A stretch of 9,123 nt of DNA from Flavobacteriales bacterium (GTDB taxonomy: Bacteria > Bacteroidota > Bacteroidia > Flavobacteriales_D > Crocinitomicaceae), in contig CANJQZ010000064.1 of the NCBI GenBank assembly GCA_947476515.1, positions 1 through 9,123 of the forward strand, read 5' to 3'. A program made the translations under genes and the position numbers. Below the pieces are notes generated by a model that made no database searches, was not told the DNA's origin, and was given only the letters and a program-made list of their open reading frames with translations. Below are positions 1-6,392 of the stretch, piece by piece; position 1 is the first letter of the stretch, and every line of letters starts with the position of its first letter.

Positions 1-502
1 AATATCTGATATGAATAGTGGAAATTATATCATGGATGATGTGCAACTAGAACCAACAAATTTCTGTATCGGGGCCGCTGGTTATCCAGAAAAGCATTTT
101 GAAGCCATGAATATGAATACGGATTTGATGAATGCAAAAAGGAAAGTAGAGGCGGGTGCTTCTTATCTTGTGACTCAGATGTTTTTCGATAATCAAAAAT
201 ATTTCGACTTCGTTGCTTCATGTCAAGCCATTGGAATAGATGTTCCGATCATTCCCGGGATAAAACCACTGAATAATTTAAATCATATTTCTTTTATTCC
301 TAAATCTTTTCATATTGATTATCCAATTGCTCTTTCAAATGAACTTTTGAAATGTAAAGACAATAAGTCTGTAGAGCAAGTTGGGATCGAATGGGGAATT
401 CAACAATCAAAGGAGTTAAAAGCCGCAGGGGTTCCTTGTATTCATTATTATACTATGTCTAATTCAACTTCAGTAAAAGCTATTGCTTCTGAGATATTTT
501 AA
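1..502 (+). CDS. metF: Methylenetetrahydrofolate reductase, C-terminal half (5' truncated by window edge)
   Basis: The enzyme reduces 5,10-methylenetetrahydrofolate to 5-methyltetrahydrofolate, using FAD and NAD(P)H in the cytoplasm, and so supplies the methyl group for methionine synthesis. The reading frame is already open at base 2, so the Met at position 11 is internal and the true start lies before the window. About 166 residues are visible, roughly the second half of a ~300-residue family member. Diagnostic stretches are FCIGAAGYPEKHFEA, the KRKVEAGA segment followed by TQMFFD (the Gln corresponds to the substrate-contacting Gln of the E. coli enzyme), IIPGIKPL, and the terminal GVPCIHYYTM strand, all in the family order. 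The protein ends naturally with TAA. The next gene starts 8 bp later on the same strand, so the two may be cotranscribed. Identity is nearly certain. Confidence 0.96.
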   Translation, partial: ISDMNSGNYIMDDVQLEPTNFCIGAAGYPEKHFEAMNMNTDLMNAKRKVEAGASYLVTQMFFDNQKYFDFVASCQAIGIDVPIIPGIKPLNNLNHISFIPKSFHIDYPIALSNELLKCKDNKSVEQVGIEWGIQQSKELKAAGVPCIHYYTMSNSTSVKAIASEIF

Positions 503-510
503 CCTTTACT

Positions 511-1044
511 ATGAAAAAATTATTTTTTGTTTCTTTCTTTTTATTGTTGATGTTTCCTGCAATTTCTCAAGGAATTAAACTTAAAAATGTGATTGTTGTG
601 GGTCAATTTGATAAACCTGAGGATCGTTTTTCAGTTGAAATCAATTTAACAGAAATGCTAAGCAGTCAAGGGGTGAAAGCATTGCCTTCTTTGAATATTT
701 TAAAACAAGGCGCGGATCAATCTTTATTAGCATCTGACACAATTGCACAATTGGTTTTGTTAAAAGGTTTTGATACTTATTTAGTGGTGAATGTAAAAGG
801 CTACGATAGAAAATTTAAAAAATCACTTATTCTTCCTGTATTATCTGAAGCTTTAAATAGAGTGAGTTTGTATCATATTTTTAAAGATGAGGTAACTTCT
901 GTTACCTTTGAATTTACTTTTTATCGTTCCAATCAACCTATTTATACTGAAATATTGAAGTGTGGAAATGTTTCTAATCGGGAAGATGTAGTTAAAAAAT
1001 TGAGAAAAAAAATGCCGAAATTAATCGAAAAATGGAAGCAATAA
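511..1044 (+). CDS. Small secreted protein of unknown function
   Basis: This 177-residue protein has a clear N-terminal signal peptide: a Lys pair, then a Phe/Leu-rich hydrophobic stretch to about residue 18, with likely cleavage near AIS-QG. There is no lipobox Cys. The mature part begins with a beta-alpha-like segment (NVIVVGQFDKPEDRFS), then LTEMLSSQGVKALPSLNIL, a second strand (DTYLVVNVKGYDR), a YRSNQPIYTEIL hairpin-like segment and a very basic C-terminus (KKLRKKMPKLIEKWK). It contains one Cys (151) and no catalytic motif I recognise. It should be periplasmic. The alternation suggests a compact alpha/beta fold, which is inference. It begins 8 bp after metF and has no promoter-like box of its own, so readthrough from metF is likely. 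Its stop lies 5 bp from that of a convergent gene. The function cannot be assigned; it does not look like a metabolic enzyme. Confidence 0.85.
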   Translation: MKKLFFVSFFLLLMFPAISQGIKLKNVIVVGQFDKPEDRFSVEINLTEMLSSQGVKALPSLNILKQGADQSLLASDTIAQLVLLKGFDTYLVVNVKGYDRKFKKSLILPVLSEALNRVSLYHIFKDEVTSVTFEFTFYRSNQPIYTEILKCGNVSNREDVVKKLRKKMPKLIEKWKQ

Positions 1045-1049
1045 TCTAA

Positions 1050-1937
1050 TCAATTATTCATCCTAAAGCCTTTGTCTTTCTCCATGTCTTTCGGATCACC
1101 ATAGGCTCCACACTTCGGCTGTCTCTCAAAAAGCTTAATAAATTTAATTTGTGCTTGAATAGGGCGGTAAGTAGATGAAAACCAATTCATTTTCGCATTT
1201 ATTCCGTTGTAATCGTGTATTCCTATCAGTGGCAAATAAACTCCTGGCACCATCATCCACGCACGATTGATTCTAATTCCAAGTCCCAAAGAATAATGAA
1301 ATTGCACCACTAATGGGCTATGAAAATTAAATGCTTGAAGGTTATTCCCTTCAGCGTAAACTTGTTCTCCTTGAAATAAATTGTAATCAAAGTTAAACCC
1401 AATGGCATTATCAATAAAATATTTTCTTGTTACATCAATTTTTTTCTTCCCAATATAAATCAGGGAATGCGCAGAGAACCGGCCATAAAGAAATCCGTTG
1501 GTAAAATTACCATGACTTTCAACGCTTGATGTAACTTCTCCTAAGGCATTGGTGTAATCTAAATGGGTAAGTTCATTTCCACGAAACTGTTTGTATCCAA
1601 TCCCCCAGTCAACAAAATCCATTAATCTAGATTTTTTAAGTGCTTTGATTGGTAATTTCCCTTTCCATTTTGGAAAATGAACCATCCCTAATTCTGCATG
1701 GAAACCAATTTGACCAGCAGGATCGATGTAATACTTCCCTCTTTGTCCGCTGTTGTCCGTTAAGATAAATGTAGGTGAATCTTTGGGTGTGATTTGATAG
1801 GTAGCTCCAAAATTAAATTGAATCCCATCATTGGTCACCATTCTATAGGCATCGCCTTCTCTTACTCCCTTTTTAAACCCGTATTGGCTGAAACTAATAA
1901 ATGGTAAAAAGAGTATTAGTAAAATTAATCTATTCAT
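1050..1937 (-). CDS. Signal-peptide-bearing beta-rich protein, possible outer-membrane barrel
   Basis: This 295-residue protein has an N-terminal signal peptide (MNRLILLILFLPFISFS, likely cut before Gln18). The mature sequence is rich in alternating aromatic/Gly strands, such as FNFGATYQITP (41-51), GQIGFHAELGMVHF (75-88), YGRFSAHSLIYIG (151-163), IGFNFDYNLF (179-188) and VVQFHYSLGLGIRI (210-223), as in outer-membrane beta-barrels. It ends in a polar tail with one Cys (276) and the terminal residues RMNN, without the aromatic last residue usual for a barrel, so the barrel call is tentative. The start ATG overlaps the kmo stop by 4 bp (ATGA at 1934-1937), which implies cotranscription and probably translational coupling with kmo. 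No enzyme motif was recognised, and a direct link to kynurenine metabolism is not shown by the sequence. Confidence 0.85.
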   Translation of the reverse strand: MNRLILLILFLPFISFSQYGFKKGVREGDAYRMVTNDGIQFNFGATYQITPKDSPTFILTDNSGQRGKYYIDPAGQIGFHAELGMVHFPKWKGKLPIKALKKSRLMDFVDWGIGYKQFRGNELTHLDYTNALGEVTSSVESHGNFTNGFLYGRFSAHSLIYIGKKKIDVTRKYFIDNAIGFNFDYNLFQGEQVYAEGNNLQAFNFHSPLVVQFHYSLGLGIRINRAWMMVPGVYLPLIGIHDYNGINAKMNWFSSTYRPIQAQIKFIKLFERQPKCGAYGDPKDMEKDKGFRMNN

Positions 1938-3301
1938 ACTTGAAAGTTAAACTGTTTACTTTTTTCAACTAAATAGTTCATGATCTCCTCACTTTCCCAA
2001 TTTTTTTCAATCTCGGGTAATGCCATCACCTCATCCATAATAGAATTTTGTAAATTCCCTTGCGCATAAGCAACACTATATTTTATATTGCTAAAAGTCA
2101 CTTGCGAATATAACGGCATCCATCGTTCTGGATACAAAGAGCTGAATTTTGCTTCTATTTTTTTTCTTAGAATAAAAGCGGGATCTCCAACAAAATCACG
2201 CATAACGAAATAATTATCTAAAGATAAATCTTGAAGTGCATCTCCATCAGCTTTTCTAGTCCTGCTGTATTCATCAAAAACAAGCGGCCAATTTTCCTTG
2301 TGTTTTTGCATTAAGCCCCAAAGCACCGAACAATCTTCAAAACCAGCATTCATTCCTTGACCATAAAAAGGCACCGTTGCGTGTGCCGCATCTCCCATTA
2401 GGGCAACTTTTCCTTTATGCCAAGGGTAACATCTAATGATGGCTAAATTTGATAAAGGATGGTCTTCCCATGCATCTGCGATATTGGGCATCATTTTATA
2501 AAAATCAGGAAATACATCTAAGAAAAATGTATTTACCGCTTCACGAGAATTTAATTTATCAAAGGCATATTTATCTCCTTCATGTGGCATGAAAAGTGTA
2601 CAAGTAAAGGAACCATCTTCATTGGCAAGTGCAATAAGCATGAATCTTCCTCTTGGCCAAATATGTAAAGAATTCTTATCCATTCTGTAATTCCCATTCT
2701 CATCGGCTGGCAAAAGGATTTCACGATAACCATCTGCAATAAAATTTTGGCTGTAGGTAAAGCGCTCCATTTTCTGCATAGAGTTGTAACGAACATTTGA
2801 AAAGGCACCATCAACTGCAAATATCACCTCAGATTCAACAGTGAAGGTCTTATTGTTTATGGTATCAGTTAGTGTCACTATCCCGTTTTCTAAATCTACT
2901 TTTTGGCAGGTGTGATTATAATGAATGGTTGCACCACCATGTGTTTCGGCAATATCCATCATTTTCGCATTTACCTTACCTCTAGAAACAGAATAAATGG
3001 CTTCTCCCTCTTTTCCGTATTGTTGAAAATTTAAATTACCTTCTACATCATGCATCATACGACCATACATTGGAATCGCTATTTCGCGAATTTCATCACC
3101 AACTCCGACAGCATCAAGCGCGGTCCAACCACGAACAGACAAGGCCAAATTAATTGATTTTCCTGCACTTATTTCGGCTTTTCTAATGTCGCTTCTGCGC
3201 TCATAAATGGTAACTTTATAGCCTGCTTTTGAAAGATATACCGCCCAAAGGGAACCAACTAGACCTGCTCCGATTATTACTGCTGATTTTTGTTGTTCCA
3301 T
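1934..3301 (-). CDS. kmo: Kynurenine 3-monooxygenase
   Basis: This FAD-dependent aromatic hydroxylase converts L-kynurenine to 3-hydroxykynurenine with NADPH and O2, in tryptophan catabolism and tryptophan-derived NAD synthesis. The 455 residues match the usual bacterial length, without the membrane tail of eukaryotic enzymes. An N-terminal Rossmann motif GAGLVG (11-16) is followed by the ribose-binding acidic residue in IYERR (E34). Arg81 (YGRMMH) and Tyr95 (QQYG) fall where the human enzyme has its kynurenine-carboxylate ligands. VDGAFSNVR (163-171) is the DG motif. HIWPRGRFMLIAL (213-225) and FTCTLFMP (232-239) are KMO hallmarks. GDAAHATVPFYGQGMNAG (303-320) is the second FAD motif, and LDNYFVMRD (361-369) is the later substrate-site segment. 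No Shine-Dalgarno is seen; a -7-like box lies 54 bp upstream. It is the first gene of a two-gene minus-strand unit. Other kynurenine-pathway genes are not in the window. Confidence 0.96.
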   Translation of the reverse strand: MEQQKSAVIIGAGLVGSLWAVYLSKAGYKVTIYERRSDIRKAEISAGKSINLALSVRGWTALDAVGVGDEIREIAIPMYGRMMHDVEGNLNFQQYGKEGEAIYSVSRGKVNAKMMDIAETHGGATIHYNHTCQKVDLENGIVTLTDTINNKTFTVESEVIFAVDGAFSNVRYNSMQKMERFTYSQNFIADGYREILLPADENGNYRMDKNSLHIWPRGRFMLIALANEDGSFTCTLFMPHEGDKYAFDKLNSREAVNTFFLDVFPDFYKMMPNIADAWEDHPLSNLAIIRCYPWHKGKVALMGDAAHATVPFYGQGMNAGFEDCSVLWGLMQKHKENWPLVFDEYSRTRKADGDALQDLSLDNYFVMRDFVGDPAFILRKKIEAKFSSLYPERWMPLYSQVTFSNIKYSVAYAQGNLQNSIMDEVMALPEIEKNWESEEIMNYLVEKSKQFNFQV

Positions 3302-3354
3302 GTTCTTTTTTTTATTGGGTAATATTTAATTTCAATGGGTTATAATACTATTTA

Positions 3355-3362
3355 CAAAAATA
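3355..3362 (-). promoter_or_regulatory. Candidate -7 box for kmo (TAnnTTTG type)
   Basis: Read on the minus strand this is TATTTTTG, an exact match to the Bacteroidota sigma-70 -7 consensus TAnnTTTG. It would give a leader of roughly 45-50 nt before the kmo ATG. I see no TTG/TTTG -33 element at the expected ~20-bp distance. Short AT-rich boxes occur by chance, so the call rests mainly on placement in a divergent intergenic region. Confidence 0.45.
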
Positions 3363-3385
3363 AACAGATTGTTATACTTGTATTC

Positions 3386-3416
3386 GTGTTTTATCAACAC
3401 TTATTCACATGATAAA
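3386..3416. promoter_or_regulatory. Overlapping inverted repeats between kmo and panB; possible operator
   Basis: Two perfect inverted repeats overlap here. GTGTT (3386-3390) pairs with AACAC (3396-3400) across 5 bp, and TTTATCA (3390-3396) pairs with TGATAAA (3410-3416) across 13 bp. The same stretch contains TTATTCACA (3401-3409), which fits the DnaA-box consensus TTATNCACA, next to TTATCAACA (3391-3399), one mismatch from TTATCCACA and exactly 10 bp away. The block lies about 30-60 bp upstream of the proposed kmo -7 box and about 70-100 bp upstream of the panB box, where an activator or repressor could sit. No specific regulator is recognised, and the repeats could be chance in AT-rich DNA. 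Confidence 0.3.
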
Positions 3417-3483
3417 GTTCGTTGTCCTCTAGATTAATATTTGTTTGATCTTGCTTATTTTATAGCTTCCAAAAAACTATTTG

Positions 3484-3491
3484 TACATTTG
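3484..3491 (+). promoter_or_regulatory. Candidate -7 box for the panB operon (TAnnTTTG type)
   Basis: TACATTTG matches the Bacteroidota -7 consensus TAnnTTTG exactly and lies 18 bp before the panB start codon. Transcription would begin around 3497-3499, leaving a very short leader of about 10-14 nt. The -33 region (about 3458-3464) is T-rich but has no clear TTG. It is the best candidate promoter for the panB-transporter unit. Confidence 0.5.
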
Positions 3492-3509
3492 TTATCTTAA
3501 TTTAGGCTT

Positions 3510-4325
3510 ATGTCCGTTCACAAAAATGTAAAAAAGATTACAACCCACACCTTGCAAGAAATGAAAAGTCAAGGTCAGCGTATTTCTATGCTTACAGGGT
3601 ATGATTTTTCAATGGCTCGTATTCTCGATCAAGCTGGAATTGATGTTATTCTTGTAGGTGATTCTGCTTCAAATGTGATGGCTGGACATGAAACTACTTT
3701 GCCCATTACTTTAGATCAAATGATTTATCATGGAGCCTCGGTTGTTCGTGCCATCGAGCGCGCATTGGTCGTTGTTGATCTCCCTTTTGGTTCGTATCAA
3801 GGTAATTCGAAAGAAGCGCTTTCAAGCGCTATTCGTATTATGAAGGAAACGGGTGCGCACGCTGTAAAAATGGAAGGTGGACAAGAAATTCTTGAGTCTA
3901 TTCAGAGAATTTTAACCGCTGGAATTCCTGTCATGGGTCATTTAGGTTTAACGCCACAATCAATTTATAAATTTGGAACCTATACTGTTAGAGCAAAAGA
4001 AGAAAGTGAAGCAAATCAATTGATTGAAGATGCTTTAGCTTTAGAAAAAGCAGGTTGCTTTGCTATAGTTCTTGAAAAAATTCCGGCAGTTCTCGCTGAA
4101 AAGGTTTCAAAAATGTTACACATTCCTATTATTGGTATCGGTGCTGGAAGTGGTGTTGATGGTCAAGTGCTTGTCGCTCATGATATGTTGGGCATCAATA
4201 ATGAATTTAATCCTAGGTTCCTACGCAAATACAATAACTTGCACGAACAGATGCTCACCGCTTTTCAATCTTTTATTACTGATGTAAGGTCTGGTGATTT
4301 TCCGAATGAAAAAGAACAGTATTAA
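3510..4325 (+). CDS. panB: 3-methyl-2-oxobutanoate hydroxymethyltransferase (ketopantoate hydroxymethyltransferase)
   Basis: PanB transfers a hydroxymethyl group from 5,10-methylenetetrahydrofolate to 2-oxoisovalerate, giving ketopantoate, the first committed step of pantothenate and coenzyme A synthesis in the cytoplasm. The 271 residues match the family length. Key TIM-barrel sites are present in order: MLTGYDFS (27-34), VGDS with metal ligand Asp51, VVDLPF with Asp90, VKMEGG with Lys120 and Glu122, GHLGLTPQS (143-151), VLE with the catalytic-position Glu189, and GIGAG (209-213). The end GDFPNEKEQY is the typical family terminus. The start at 3510 fits the conserved N-terminal segment (VHKNVKKITTHTLQEMK). 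It is the first gene of a four-gene unit; the transporter lipoprotein begins 7 bp after its stop. The pathway link between the two is not obvious. Confidence 0.97.
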   Translation: MSVHKNVKKITTHTLQEMKSQGQRISMLTGYDFSMARILDQAGIDVILVGDSASNVMAGHETTLPITLDQMIYHGASVVRAIERALVVVDLPFGSYQGNSKEALSSAIRIMKETGAHAVKMEGGQEILESIQRILTAGIPVMGHLGLTPQSIYKFGTYTVRAKEESEANQLIEDALALEKAGCFAIVLEKIPAVLAEKVSKMLHIPIIGIGAGSGVDGQVLVAHDMLGINNEFNPRFLRKYNNLHEQMLTAFQSFITDVRSGDFPNEKEQY

Positions 4326-4332
4326 TTCTTAA

Positions 4333-5400
4333 ATGAAAACGCCTCTTTTTTTTAGTATCTTGTTTCTATTGGCATGTTCTACCAGTCATAAGCCAGTTGG
4401 ACCAGAATCAGAAACCAATAGTTATTCAAAGTGGCTTTCTATAAAAGAATCAAAACGAGGTGTATTTATTACAATTACCAATCCCGACAAATCTTCGGAG
4501 CAATTCAATTATTTTATCGGAACCAATACCCCTAAAAACTACACCAATATTTCAGTAGGTCCTAATGGTATTGCTGCACTTTCTTCGACTCACATTGGAA
4601 TGTTGTCTCAATTGGGTTCCATAAAGTCAATTTCCGCAGTGGGAGATAAAAAATTGATTTACAATCAAGAATTAAAGAAAAGAATTTCTAAAGGATGGGT
4701 TGCTACGCTGGGTCAAGAAGGTGATCTTTCGGTAGAAATGTTGTTAAAATCTAAGTCAAAAACACTCGTTTATAGTGCTTTCTCAGGAAAATTATCCATC
4801 GAAAATAAATTAAAAAAACTAGGAATTGTTGCAATTCCAAATTTTGATTGGCGTGAAACTCATCCTTTAGGAAGAGCAGAATGGATCTTGCTTTTTGGCT
4901 ATCTTATCGGAAATCAAGAAAGAGCAAAAAAAGAATTCGCTGAACTAGTAACTCAATATTTGACGATTCAAAATAAAAGTAAATCTTCTGAGAAAGTTGC
5001 TCTGGTAGGAAATGTTACGGGTGATTTTTGGTATGCACCGGCTGGTGATAGTTACAATTCCAAGTTACTTAAAGATGCCGGAGTCAATTATATTTATAAG
5101 AATAGTACAGGAACGGGAAGCTTATCTTTGACTTTAGAACAAGTATTTAAAAAGTCAGACCAGGTAGATTTATGGTTAAATCCTGGTTTTGCCTCTAAAA
5201 AATTAATTCTATTGCATAATCCAAAAGCTAAGTATTTTTCGATGTTTTCAAAAGGTGAAATATATTGCTACGCCCAAAATATGAATCTTTATTGGGAAAT
5301 GGCTGCAGTGCAACCTCATTTACTATTATCAGATTTACAACAAATAATCGATTCAAGTCTTCCCAATAAGAAGCTGCATTTTTATCAGAAGGTGGAATGA
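4333..5400 (+). CDS. Fe3+-chelate/cobalamin-type ABC transporter substrate-binding lipoprotein
   Basis: This is a substrate-binding protein of the BtuF/FecB (helical-backbone, TroA-like) family, 355 residues. The N-terminus is a lipoprotein signal with lipobox LLAC (12-15), so Cys15 should be acylated. Serine at +2 and no acidic surface-export signal suggest a periplasm-facing anchor. Domain 1 starts around residue 73 (ISVGPNGIAALSSTHIGMLSQLG). It is followed by the region where these proteins contact ligand (TLGQEGDLSVEMLLKSKSKT) and by the conserved linker WRETHPLGRAEWILLFG (173-189). The second lobe has APAGDSYNSKLLKDAGVNY (235-253) and ends with WEMAAVQPHLLLSDL. These fit the family that binds siderophore-iron, heme or corrinoids; the ligand cannot be read from sequence. 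It starts 7 bp after panB, and its stop overlaps the permease start. No Shine-Dalgarno is seen. Confidence 0.92.
   Translation: MKTPLFFSILFLLACSTSHKPVGPESETNSYSKWLSIKESKRGVFITITNPDKSSEQFNYFIGTNTPKNYTNISVGPNGIAALSSTHIGMLSQLGSIKSISAVGDKKLIYNQELKKRISKGWVATLGQEGDLSVEMLLKSKSKTLVYSAFSGKLSIENKLKKLGIVAIPNFDWRETHPLGRAEWILLFGYLIGNQERAKKEFAELVTQYLTIQNKSKSSEKVALVGNVTGDFWYAPAGDSYNSKLLKDAGVNYIYKNSTGTGSLSLTLEQVFKKSDQVDLWLNPGFASKKLILLHNPKAKYFSMFSKGEIYCYAQNMNLYWEMAAVQPHLLLSDLQQIIDSSLPNKKLHFYQKVE
5387..5395 (+). promoter_or_regulatory. Shine-Dalgarno-like site before the permease gene
   Basis: AGAAGGTGG is one mismatch from an extended AAGGAGG site, which is unusual here because the other genes lack such sites. 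Two ATG codons follow in the same frame, at 5397 and 5400. The site is 1 bp from the first and 4 bp from the second, so if it is used the second ATG is the better start. In Bacteroidota such sites contribute little, so this is weak evidence. Confidence 0.3.
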
Positions 5401-6392
5401 TGAAACGAAGAATTCTTTTCTATTTATTGTTGGCGACTATTTTGTTGCTTGTATTTTCTATACTCCATATTTTTGTTGGACAAATTTCTTTGTCATCTAG
5501 TGATTTTTTCAGAGCAGTTTTTAAAAACGGAAATTATTCTAATGAGGAAATTCTCATGCGTGAATTTCGAATTCCAAGACTGTTAATGGCTATTGTTGCT
5601 GGAGGTGGATTGGCTTTAGCTGGAATGTTAATGCAAACGCTGTTTAATAATCCCTTGGCTGGACCTTATGTGCTAGGTATTAATTCAGGTTCTAGTTTAT
5701 TGGTCGCTTTGTCCATTTTAACAGGCTCAACCTTCTTAGGTTCTGAACTAAGTCTTGTCTTTTCGGCAATAGTTGGGGCGTTTATTTTTGGACTCCTAAT
5801 TCTTTTGTTTTCGCTCTCTGTTAAATCACACCTTTCCTTATTGTTGATTGGCCTCATGCTCGGAAGTTTTACCTCTGCTCTTGTTTCAATTTTGGAAATG
5901 GGCGCTGGAGCAGAGCAATTTAAAGCCTTTGCTTTTTGGGGAATGGGTTCCTTGCAACAAATAGAATTGTCTCAGATTCCGCTACTCATGCTTACATTTT
6001 TAGGGAGTATTGGCGCTTCTTTTTTATTGGTAAAACCTCTAAATATGTTGGTCATTGGAGAGAATTCCGCCGTAATGCTTGGTTTATCTCTGAGAAAAAC
6101 AAGAATTTTAGTCATAGCTGTAACGGCACTTTTCACAGGTCTTATCACTGCTTTTTGTGGTCCAATTGCTTTTGTTGGTTTAGCCGTTCCTAATATCACA
6201 AAATTGGTTTTCAGAACGCAACAACATACTTGGTTGATTTTAGGAAATGTGCTTATTGGCGCTTTGTTTTTAGTGGTGTGTGATGTATTGATTCAAAGTC
6301 TTGAATCTGTTATTCACCTTCCATTAAATGCTTTGACCTCTATCATTGGCGCTCCATTTGTGATTTTTATCCTCTTAAAAAAAGTGAGATGA
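5397..6392 (+). CDS. FecCD/BtuC-type ABC transporter permease
   Basis: This is the inner-membrane permease of an iron-chelate/corrinoid importer, 331 residues, normal for the family (about 10 transmembrane helices, acting as a homodimer). After a first helix (about 7-27) come the hallmark REFRIPRLLMAIVAGGGLALAG split across 56-76, MLMQTLFNNPLAGPYVLGINSG (77-98), the cytoplasmic coupling region GLSLRKTRIL (229-238), and CGPIAFVGLAVPNITKL (254-270) near the C-terminus. Asn266 stands where most relatives have His in the VPH motif. The ATG overlaps the binding-protein stop (5397-5400), and the ATPase start overlaps this gene's stop (ATGA), so the three are almost certainly translated from one mRNA. 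The second Met (5400) is an equally possible start. Function follows from family and neighbours; the substrate is unknown. Confidence 0.94.
   Translation: MMKRRILFYLLLATILLLVFSILHIFVGQISLSSSDFFRAVFKNGNYSNEEILMREFRIPRLLMAIVAGGGLALAGMLMQTLFNNPLAGPYVLGINSGSSLLVALSILTGSTFLGSELSLVFSAIVGAFIFGLLILLFSLSVKSHLSLLLIGLMLGSFTSALVSILEMGAGAEQFKAFAFWGMGSLQQIELSQIPLLMLTFLGSIGASFLLVKPLNMLVIGENSAVMLGLSLRKTRILVIAVTALFTGLITAFCGPIAFVGLAVPNITKLVFRTQQHTWLILGNVLIGALFLVVCDVLIQSLESVIHLPLNALTSIIGAPFVIFILLKKVR

Noticed and set aside
1040..1058. AATAAT/ATTATT inverted repeat with 7-nt loop at the convergent junction of the 177- and 295-residue protein genes
   Set aside because: It is a six-pair, all-AT stem without a following T run in either direction, too weak to call a terminator.
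2551..2820. Minus-strand open frame of 89 codons within kmo
   Set aside because: It is out of frame with the intact kmo coding sequence and has no family features.
3391..3409. Origin of replication suggested by two DnaA-box-like 9-mers
   Set aside because: Only one consensus match and one near match are present, with no dnaA, dnaN or other origin-linked genes nearby; kept only as a low-confidence operator or DnaA site.
3302..3509. Cobalamin, TPP or SAM riboswitch upstream of kmo or panB
   Set aside because: The leaders implied by the -7 boxes are short and I see none of the conserved riboswitch boxes.
5666..6199. Several 60-85-codon frames on both strands inside the permease gene
   Set aside because: They overlap a full-length, motif-complete permease; their compositions reflect the complementary or shifted reading of its codons.
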